Below, in pieces: positions 36,155 through 46,560 of a stretch of 64,000 nt of DNA. Each line of letters opens with the position of its first letter. Position 1 is the stretch's first letter. A program made the translations under genes and the position numbers. The notes below the pieces were generated by a model. That model was not told the origin of the DNA, did not search any database, and was given only the letters and a program-made list of their open reading frames with translations. Source of the DNA: Daucus carota subsp. sativus (lineage: Eukaryota > Streptophyta > Magnoliopsida > Apiales > Apiaceae); contig NC_030381.2 of assembly GCF_001625215.2 (NCBI RefSeq), positions 55,415,214-55,479,213 on the forward strand. Reading direction: 5' to 3'.

Positions 36155-36202
36155 AGTCACGATTTGTAACTGTTTTTTTTTTTATAACAGTCACGATTCG
36201 TA
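36155..36202 (-). mobile_element. Tail-only insertion with 14-bp TSD
   Basis: The repeats agtcacgatttgta (36155-36168) and agtcacgattcgta (36189-36202), one mismatch, enclose 20 bases dominated by an 11-base T-run. It is the same pattern as the neighbouring insertion at 35575. Confidence 0.5.
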
Positions 36203-36220
36203 GTTTAATAATAAATGATA

Positions 36221-37338
36221 CTCCCTCCGTCCCTCTGAATTGTATACATATGGATCGGGCACGGAGACTAAGAAAAGTGTATAAAGTAATGTAAAGTAAG
36301 GGGGTGTTTGATAACTCTTAATAGCCTCTTAATAGCCATTTTACTTATTCGGTCAGAGATTTAATTTTTTTAACAGATTATCAAACGTGCTTAATGAAAC
36401 CAAAACACACTTATTGGATAAGAGCGTGGACTCTCGCTTAGTGGGTAAGAGAGACTCTGAACAGGGTTTTCCAATATATACCCTCAAACTCAACCCTTTA
36501 TTTTCACTCTTCCTGCGTTTATGCTAGCTGCTTTAACAGTGTGTTATCAGGTGCCCGTCACTTTTCTTTAAAAAAGAAAAAGAATTGATTAATCTTGATA
36601 TGGGCTATAAATATATAAAATTATGGAAATTTTGGATGATTTTTATAATTTTGGATTAATTTTTTTATGATTTTGGATAAAAATTTTGGATGATTTATGA
36701 TATGTTTTAGATAAAAGTTTAAAAAAATAATTTTGAAATTATAGTTATGGATAAAATTCCAAAATTATAAAAATTATAAAAAATTTAACATCATAAATCA
36801 TCCAAAATTATAAAAATTTATCCAAAATTATAATTTTTTAATAATTTCGGATCATTTACATTTTTCTAATTTTTATAATTTTGGATAAGATTATACTTTT
36901 TTTATAATTTTGAATAAAATTATATTTGTTATAATTTTGGATGATTTATGATGTATGTTGGAATTATAAGGGTAAAACGATAAATATATTGTCATTCAGA
37001 TATTTTAATATGATTGTTATCAAACAATAAATTTCTTTGAGTAAATTTTTGATTCGGGTAAATTCTTCATTCAGTGTATTCAGCAAATTTAATGACTCAG
37101 CATTTTTTATTCAGTTTTATCAAACAACCTCTAAAGTACGAAGAAAGAGAAAGGAAAATAGGTAAAATAGTGGGACCCATCAATATATAATTGATAGATT
37201 TGAAAAAGTAGTTGAAAGTAGTGGGTGAGTGAGGTTTTATATTATAAAACTTGACTATTTTGGGAAAGTTTTGAAATGTATAGAATTGAGTGGACATCAA
37301 AAAAGGAAAGTGTATAGAATTAAATGGGACGGAAGGAG
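36221..37338. mobile_element. Stowaway-type MITE split by another element
   Basis: The left part starts ctccctccgtccctctgaat at 36221 and the right part ends aaatgggacggaaggag at 37338, with TA on both sides. The two parts together (about 280 bp) match the layout of the related MITE at 43661-43963. The middle, 36301-37131, is a nested insertion. Confidence 0.8.
36301..37131. mobile_element. hAT-like MITE nested in a Stowaway MITE
   Basis: The ends are ggggtgtttgataac and gttttatcaaacaacctc, imperfect inverted repeats. The flanks are taaagtaag and taaagtacg, which fits an 8-bp hAT target duplication with one change. The inside (36600-36960) is a palindrome-rich tract built from variants of ataattttggatgattta in both orientations. 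No frame is recognised in its 831 bp. Confidence 0.7.
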
Positions 37339-39364
37339 TATTTTTTAGGAGACAGGGCGCTTGTGATAAGCTGCTTGGGTATGGGAAATTCTTTTTTAAA
37401 ACAAGGCTTTGTTGTCCTTTCATATGTACTATGGAATCTGGGTATCTTTATACTTTATTGTTTATTAATAATTTTTTGAGAATTTATCAAGTATACTACT
37501 TTTTTAATCTTTTTAAAAAGTAACACATTAAATTATTAACATAAATAATATTAAGTAACACATTAAATTACTTCCATAATTTCTTTTTAACATTTTGTAG
37601 TAACACATTGAATTATGAATTCATAAGTTAAAATACAAATAATATAAATAAGAATATTCTTTCATTAACTCAATTTTACATCCTAAAAAATATTGTAATC
37701 TCATTATAAATCACCTTTTATAATTATATAATTGATATAACACAGTACATATTGAAAATCCTGTAATTTCTCCTTTAAAATATATAAGTTTCGGTTTAAT
37801 ATGTGCTTACTTAAAAAATTGCTTTAATTTAACATAATATGATATATATCTTTCACGATTTCTCTCTGGTAAATTTATTCATTCTAAATATATTTTTCAA
37901 ATAAAATAAAAATGGATCGAATTCGGATAAACGAGTGCATAAAAAGTTGCGATCAAGATCGGATTTGGATTTATAAATAAAATCATGAATAAAAGTTCAG
38001 TTTGACAAATTTTGTGTTAACCCCTAATTTTATGCATATGCCTCACATTCATGACATAAAATTTTTTTAAGTAACCTTTACCTAGATTGTGGTAACATTG
38101 ATGATAATATTTTTCCGAATCAACAGTCTATTTGTTAGAAATTGCATATGAGAAACAATATATTATATAGGTAAGTATGTGATATGGTAGTATAATATAA
38201 AAATTGTTAAAATATTGTAAGCTCATAATGTACAATTTTCTTAAAAAACATTGTCACAATATCGCAATGCATATTTTTTTCTAAACCTTTAAATTAATAC
38301 ATGTAAATTTAGAGTCGTCTCCTAGGGTAGTTACATTAGATTTTGTCTTAGACATCTTTTGAGTGAATGTGATGCACACCCCTAAAATTGTATATCAAAA
38401 CTACTCCAAAAACGTTTGATCATATATTGGTGTTGTAAGATCAATCTGGGTAACGTTTAAACTATCAAATGATATTTAAAATTATTCGTATTTTATTCGA
38501 ATATGAATCATATTTATTTCTAAAATTTTGAATCATGGTTCGAGCCCGATACCTGAAATTTATTTCAATTTTATATTCATTGACGCAAATAATAAATCAA
38601 TAGAAATTAATTTATCAAGCAAACAATATATGAATCTTGATTAAAACAATAACTTATCTCAATAGATAAGATAGTGAAGAGAATATAAATACAACAATCT
38701 TAATGTATGTGGTTAATGCATTTCACTAACAAATTAAATATGTGTGTAGCTCAAATGATTTGAATGATATATTTATATCGAAGAGATTTTGGGTTCAAAT
38801 TTTGTGAAAACCAATTTTTTAATATTTGAAGTGGAGTTGGGTTCAGGTTCTGGTAATTTATTTATCGAGGAGAGAGGTCTCATAGAAAAGAACATCATAC
38901 TAGAGTACAGATTCATGAATAAATAACACAAGCATATTAGCAACGCAAAATAAACCCCCAAGGACGATAACTTGTATTTTGTCGAGGCATAAAATATTTT
39001 AGAGATCAGGCACGTAGATATATCATTAATAAACTATATATATCATTAATAATTAATAACTAGCAGGAACTCATACCCACTTGTTTTTCTAAAAAAATTA
39101 TATTATATTTTAGACCTAACTATAGTCTAGATTTTAGTAACAATAAAAACATGATAATGAATATTAGAAAAAGGGAAGCAATATATTAATGATTCATGAT
39201 ATTTTAATAATTTTAAGGAAACCAATTCAACTGCAAGAAAGAATATACTTTTTGCACGTAGTTTAAAATCTTTTTGACCATGTATTTTTATTTATTATTT
39301 TTATAATGTTATTTTTTAAATAAAGATATATAATCACAATTTTAAATGTTGTAAGAGCATCTCC

Positions 39365-39484
39365 AAGGATGCACATGTTATGTATAGTGTCTAGTTGTCA
39401 TGTTATGTTAGGTTTTAAAAGTATAAGGATGCACATGTTATGTATAATGTCTAGTTGTCATGTTATGTTAGGTTTTAAAAGTAT
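39365..39484. repeat. Two-copy 60-bp tandem repeat
   Basis: The segment from aaggatgcacatgttatgta to ggttttaaaagtat is repeated immediately, with a period of exactly 60 bp and one difference (tatagtgtct versus tataatgtct). It is a recent local duplication. The preceding gtaagagcatctcc resembles a MITE terminus. Confidence 0.9.
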
Positions 39485-40173
39485 AGTTAATGGTTGCAAA
39501 ACAAGTACTCCAACACAGTGAACTGCAGCAGCTTCCCTATATCATGTCCTAAGTCCAATTATAAGGAATGTGTGTTGAATAAATATGGTTGAATTATAAT
39601 ATTTATGAGTTATTAATTATAATTAATTTAAAATATCATGAAATTAATATTTATATATATTTTTAAGTCATTAATTTTATTTTGCGTTAAAAATTTACAA
39701 GAAATAATATAAACAATAATGAAAATAAAAGAAAACAATTTTGATTCCTGAAACCCATTTCATACCCACCTCCCCCTACCTGATACAAGTTGTGAGTTTG
39801 GAAAGAACAAAACCCGTACCTGATATCAGGAATCCTGAACCAAATGACCCATTACATCTCTCTTATGTTACTTAACAATTATATTATATATACTATAATT
39901 TTAATAAATTTCTTTATTAAATTAATTAAGGTCTCTCCTATATTATTCAAATAATTATATTATATATACTATACTTTTAGTTTCTTTATTAAGTTAATAA
40001 AGCTAAATTCAATTATTACCTTTAAAAAATTAAATAAAAATATAAATAAGACATATTTTATTATTTGTTATAAATTAAAATTAGATACCAATATGTATAT
40101 ACATATATATTATAATTATTATTATCGATATATAACCTATTATTTTTATTTTTATAATTTGCATATGAAACTA

Positions 40174-40174
<1 letters not shown>

Positions 40175-40204
<30 letters not shown>
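40175..40204. repeat. (AC)n microsatellite
   Basis: About 15 uninterrupted AC units followed by a short AT run, in gene-free DNA. Confidence 0.9.
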
Positions 40205-40211
<7 letters not shown>

Positions 40212-41906
40212 TATTTTTGTCAACAAAATATAAACTTTTATGAGAAAAAGTAATATAAAAATGATAAAAACATAAGTTGAGTATAAGTTATTTGTGATTT
40301 TAGAAGGATATTATTTTATTTTTGTAATATTGAAATAATATTTGTTAATTAAATTAGTTTTAAAACTTATATGATTTGCATCATTAAGTAGAATTATTTT
40401 GATTAATTAAAACCGTATATCTTTTTATAAAATTTTTGTTTGATTGAATTAAAAAAAATTATTTATAAGTTTTATTTACAATAAATAACTACTACCTGAA
40501 AACATAACTGTTGAAATTTGAAAATAATAAAATATAAATTTTTAAACAATAAAATTTCAAATAATTAAAATAACATATATATTTATGTAAAACTTTATTT
40601 GATTGAACTTAGAAAGCGTTACTTATAAAATTTATCTATAATAAATAATTATTATTTAAATTTATATTTGTTTAATTTTGAAAATAATAATATAACATAT
40701 AGCTGACCAGCTAACACCGTTGGAGGAGGAGAAACACTTACAAGTTTAACAAATTTTTACATATCATTTATTTTTATTATTTTAGCTAACAACTAGTTGA
40801 GAAGCCGCGCGTTGCGGCGGTCTATAAAAATTATATTAATGATTTAATATTAATATTTGCAGAATAAAATAATTTTGTGGCTGTCTATAAAAATATATTA
40901 ATGTTTCAAAATTAATATTTGTAAGATAAAAAAAAATGTATTATAAAAATCTTGATGTAATACCAATACTAATATATAAAATTGCAAAATTGGATTATAA
41001 TTCATGGTGAAAAAATGAAAATAAATTTATACACGTAATTAACAATTTAAAGCATGACGAATCTTAATTTTATTTGTTTTTTTAAAGTAATCATGTTATT
41101 ACATTGTTACCATCCTCCAATTTTTTTGGATTGATTGTGCACAAAAACATGTAACTTAAATCTGTGAGATAGCGGTCTGTAATTATACCTTCTTAAAAGT
41201 TGTTTGAACGGAGCAAACAGATAATGCATGAATAATATTTTCCTGTATACAAAGTAAATCATATAAAAATTAACAATAACAAACATGTGTGATGAACAAA
41301 ACAAATATTATAAAAGAATAACCAACAAACATACATTACTAATAGTTACTTTATTGATATCAACCATCAATATCATGTCAAGATTATATTTTTTTCCCGT
41401 TTTGGATTTGTCGACTCCAATATAACAGTATATAACTACCTTTGCAAAACAGCCTTCATTCACTTATCGTTGGAGAAGAACGACACCTCCGAGTTAGAAA
41501 TCGAGTAAAAGAACTATCATCAGAGAGAGGTATGGTTGTAATATTGAGAGAGAGGAGGTTGTGTTTAGATGATCCAAAACCCTACAATCTATAAGGGTAT
41601 TTATAGATGCAGAGGGAGTTGTATGTTACTCTTTCTCATAATTAAATAATCTGAAACAAAATCAGATTAAAACTTTCAAACTACTATATTCCATAAATAA
41701 TTTGAAACAAAATCAGATTCTAAAAATTGCTTCTAATATACCCGAAACCAAAAAAGGTAGTTTTAATTTTTGATATTTTTTCATCCAAAAAATCTAAAAA
41801 ATTAGAAAATTAGAACGGAGCGATGTGAGAGGCGCCACCTACACGCCCCTCGCTCGCTTCTTCTTTATACAAGTATATTGATTATACACTATCTTCTAAA
41901 ATAATA

Positions 41907-42157
41907 CTCCCTCCGTCCCCCTGAGTTGTATACATTGGGGGACAGGGACGCGGCACGGACTTTAATGCTCCTGCAAAGTGTAGTTGTGCAATTTATTTTT
42001 AATTTTTTTTTTCTGAATTAAAGTTTGGATGTTATATTTTTATACAGAAAAAGAAAATTTCAAAAATAAGTTACGGAACTATATTTTATAAGAGCATTGA
42101 AATGCGTGTCGAGCAGTTAAAAAGAAACGTATAGAATTAAATGGGACAGAGGGGGAG
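41907..42157. mobile_element. Stowaway-type MITE upstream of the DegP-like gene
   Basis: The ends are ctccctccgtccccctgagt and gggacagagggggag, flanked by TA. It is the close relative of the copy at 1104-1356 (same internal gacgcggcacggac tract). It ends about 170 bp upstream of the DegP-like ATG and so lies in the presumed promoter or 5' UTR. Confidence 0.85.
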
Positions 42158-42329
42158 TAATAATTTTAGATGTTTGGTCATAATATTTTGAAATGCTGGT
42201 CTAAAGTCGAAGTTACGTATAGAAAAAAACGGAGGGAACGGAGGAGTATTATTCTATTCCACTTTAGATTGCAATCAATTAAACCAACGCCTAACGCCGA
42301 GGCAAGAGGACAAGTTATCGCGATCGGCG

Positions 42330-45300
42330 ATGGAGAGTCCGACGGAGAGTAGTGAAGACAATAGAGATCTTATTTACCACTGCGGTGAAACGCTGAAGCA
42401 ATTCTTACCCATTTATCTGTCAAGTAAGAAGATACATGGCCTCTTTATTCCGTTTCTTTCTGAAACCCTAAAATTAATTTTGTTAAATTTTGTCTTGTAA
42501 CAGGAATTCGGAAGCATTACGAGCCGTCCGCTCCTCGTCGAGGCTTCCCGAAATTGTCGCCCCTGGGTACGGTTACTTGTTTGAGGTTTTTGTTTCTTGT
42601 CATTGGTGTGCTTATTGTTCCATGTTACTCTTCTGTTTCAGTACTGAATTTTAATTATTTTTCTGTAAAATTAGATTTTCATCGGAAATCGGAAATGGCG
42701 TCCTATAGTGACAGAGCGCTGGGTTCTGCAATTAGGAATATCTCGCCTTCTGTGGTTGCCGTTTCCTACTTCTATGGTAATATATTGAATTTGTGTGTGA
42801 GTTGTTGATTTCATCATTTAAATATTTATGGAACGGTATGTTTCAATTCATTATCCAAATATATAATCTATGCTATGTTTCAGGGGTACAGAGGAAGGTC
42901 GATTGCTCGGGCTTTATTATCCGCTGGGATGATTTTACACAAGTAGCTACAGTTCTTACCTCTGCGAAATTAATGAGGTCTCCTTTGGGACGCGACGATT
43001 ACTATGTATGTATGCCCTTTTAGTCTTTGTTAGTTTTATCACTTACAAGGACTGTACATCCCAATTTACTAACTGAACTAATCCTATCTATCTGGGTGTT
43101 ATTAACGTGGCATTCCTTGTTATATTCATTTTTCCATATACAATAACCAGTTTACTTGTTAAATATACATGTTATGTCACCACATATTCTACGATAGAAA
43201 ATTGTCGAGGATAAGCGTTTATGTTGTCTCGTATGTAAATTTGCGAGATTATGGAAGAAAACAATTGTTGTACCTTCGCCTTTGCTTTCCTCTTTAACTG
43301 TAGCCATTGCCTTGATACTTGCTTCATTCAGCTTTGGGTATATATTGGGTTCATTTCATGCTCAACAAAGCTCCTGAATTTATTTGGATGACACAGTGAA
43401 TTTGATTAGGCTATGATGCCCTTCCTCGAGTAATCCAGCAAAACACTTATATTAATGTACATTTGTTATTTTTAAAGTGCAAAGAACCGTTGAATCTGCG
43501 GATCTCACAGGGCATTTCTCCCTACACGGGTCTCACTGTCTACTTTCCTTGTTTTCTACACGTTTCTTAGCCTTTCCTAATACCTTTATGTAATAATTGC
43601 CCATCTAATGCAAATTTGGGAATTCAAGCACATTATGTATGATATTTCTCCATTTTCATACTCCCTCCGTCCCAGCCAATTCTTTACGTTTGGTTTGGGC
43701 ACGGAGGTTAAGAAATATGTATAAAGTAGTGGAAAAGAGAAAGAAAAGTGGGTGAAGTGGCGGGACCCATCAATTTTTAATGTATAAAAGAGAGATAGTG
43801 GAGTAAAAGTAGTGTGAAAAGGGAGTAAAAGTAGTGTGAAAAGGAAAGAAAAGTTGGGAAGTGGTGTGACCCATTGACTATTTTTGGTAAGTTTTGAAAT
43901 GTAAAGAATTGGATGGGACATCCCAAAAAGGAAACTGTAAAGAACCTGGTGGGACGGAGGGAGTATATTTTTTCCAAGGCCCTAAACCCCATATTAACCT
44001 TCTCCCACTCGATACATACACACAGTTTCAATGTTGGCTTTTTTCCTTCAATTGGTGGTGTTTATTTGTTTTTTTCTTCTTCTACATCTACTCCTATTGC
44101 TATTTATTTTAACTTTTTTGTCAGGTACTTTAATCGCTATTTCATTCATTGTTGTTATCATAATTTTCAGATTATTGTTCGACTCGCGAATGGGAAATTG
44201 CTTGAGGCTGTGGAAGACTATGTGGATTATTACCACAACATAGCGACTTTTAAAGTAAAGTCGGATGCCAAATTGAAACCTGTTGATCTTTGTTGTGTGG
44301 AGACTTCAGATGGAGATGAAGTTTTTGCTCTAAGGAGAGATTTCCACAACTGTAAGTTGTCAGAGACTGGCGGATCAATTCATCACGATCATCCTTATTT
44401 TGGATGTGAGCAACTTCTCAGTTCTACTTGTAGGAGTAGCCAGGTATCCACATCAAACTGACATTTTGTTTTATTATTGTATGTAAATATGCAATATAAT
44501 TGACGCGGAATGAAAAGTTTGAATGTTAGTTTGTGTTTAGTTTATATTATTAAAAAATTAGAGATAGATACAATGGTATTATATATCAGAGTTATATTAT
44601 ATACACACATATATTAGAAGGAATATTCTAGATAATGAAAGAAAATAATAAAAAAAGATTTTTTGAATTTTGTTATTAATTTTGATCTTGCATGCATATT
44701 CTTTAAAGTACGCTTGTGCAACAAACCAGCTTAATGAGAGCAGTCATCCCATGTTAGAAAGGGAGCTGATGAGTAGAACTGTGATCCCTGGCTCAGGGAA
44801 GAATAGGAGTCCTTGAGTTCTCGAATTGCTTAGTTTATCCTTGTTATTCAATACTCTTATTCTAATATCAATTCTATTAAATCTCCTGTATGTTTTTTGC
44901 TTTATAATTGCTGAGTGCTAATTGTCACTAGAATTCTTGTTCTGTAGTTAGTTCATAGCAGTTTGCTTTGTGGTCTAGTGGAGAAATCTCCAGGTAGTTG
45001 CATGTTAGGATACTTGTATGTTATATTCATGTGGTTAGGTATGTTTGTCCAATAATCAAAGGACACCGAATATTATGATATTTTGAGTACGGAAAAACAT
45101 GTCAAGTTTACATGGATTGATGATATGCGTGCTTGTTGTGTAATTTCTATAATGGCTTTTGTTTTCAGTATTTGTGACATTGATATCCATATATTCGCTC
45201 GCCAATTTTATTTCAACCAGGTTGGTGAGGGAGGACCGCTCATCAATAAAATGGGTATTGTTTGTGGCATCAACTTTTTTGATGGCCATCGATGTGTTCA

Positions 45301-46518
45301 TCCTCTACCGACATCAGTGATTGATTTATGCCTGAGGAATTGGGAGTCATATGGGTACAGTGTTCTTTGTAGCTTATTGTTTTCTTTTTCTGCCAATTTT
45401 TCCTGCTCAGAAACGTGTCACTCTTTTGGTTTCATCGTGCTTGTTTATGAAATGTTCGTCAAAATTTGGCACGGTAGCTAAATGGAATTCAGAGGGATTG
45501 AAGTTTCCAACATAATAGGATTTTGCATATTTTCTTATGTACAGGAAAATACGTTTCTTTTTACAAAATCATCTTGGTTTGTACTCTTAGTGGTCACACT
45601 CTCATTTATGTCTGTTTACATTTGGTTTTAGAAAGTGGCTTGCTGTGATACACTATTTGTATGTATTAAAGGTGTGAAACGTATTGATTGCATGGAGATG
45701 CACTTTAGATTCAGGTGGACTACCTTAAGTGGATATTTATTTGGCCAAATTCCTAGAGGTGGACCAATAAATATATTTGTAACTAATGTGGAAGTTGTGA
45801 CTCCAGGGAAGTGTCTGAGTGGAGGGACCACCTAAAAGACATTTCAGGGTGTCCCAAATAGTAATTCTGCTTTATATTTTAGTTATATGATTTATTACTA
45901 GATCCATTTTTATCTACCAGGGCCATATCATCTTGAGGTTGGTCGGAAGTTTGTATTACATTCCTTTTGTATTTTTATTGAGCCAGTGATATATTTAAAG
46001 TCATATGTATGTGGTTTTGGTTTTACACCTTTTTACTACAGTTCATGTTTGTTTTATTTCCGTACTAGACATTTCCTACTACAAATGAATAATATTTTTC
46101 TTAAGAGTTAACAAGAATTTAATCCAAAAATATTAGGTTTTGGTTAGTCGGACTTGTGCATTTTTAGAAATAGATATTGATCCAATGCACTATCAGTTAT
46201 ATGTATATAGATTCTTCCTCACCTATGGGCCCCATTGATGCCTAATTCGTGATGCAATGTTTTCACTTAGCGAGTAGCCTTCTCGTATTGGGAGCGCCGA
46301 AGCCCTTAATCCTCGAATTGGCACTGTGATACTATGATTATTGTGTACCATCATCTTTTTATAACTTTTTTCTGAGTCGATACTTTTTTCAATATTGTGT
46401 TTTAATTTACAGTACACATGCATTTTATATATATGTATATGTGTGTGTGTAATAATAAAATGGAATAACTATAGTTATACAACTAAAATATTGTAGGCAA
46501 GTTATAAACACATGTATA

Positions 46519-46560
<42 letters not shown>

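Larger units (their letters stand above)
37339..41906. other. Gene-free AT-rich region
   Basis: Very AT-rich DNA of about 4.6 kb with short open frames only, none recognisable. It contains the 60-bp tandem repeat at 39365 and an (AC)n run at about 40175-40204. A short, less AT-rich stretch near 40800-40830 and 41810-41860 looks like relic transposon DNA. No gene is supported. Confidence 0.5.

Noticed and set aside
36600..36960. CRISPR-like repeated AT-rich words
   Set aside because: The repeats are in both orientations, irregularly spaced and of eukaryotic transposon origin. There is no spacer structure.
43913..44461. Taking the long plus-strand frame here as one exon with an upstream start
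   Set aside because: Its first third is MITE end and intron text. Only the part from 44171, after the ttttcag acceptor, matches the DegP-like protein and fits the phase.
45142..45220. Reading through between DegP-like exons 6 and 7
   Set aside because: The stretch is open, but it begins with a good donor (gtaatt), ends with tttcaaccag, and would insert a hydrophobic segment just before GEGGPL. An intron of about 80 bp fits better, though this is not certain.
45635..45835. 66-codon plus-strand frame in DegP-like intron 7
   Set aside because: It lies inside an intron between well-supported exons, has no recognisable domain, and adjacent frames carry stops. It is more likely chance or old repeat DNA.
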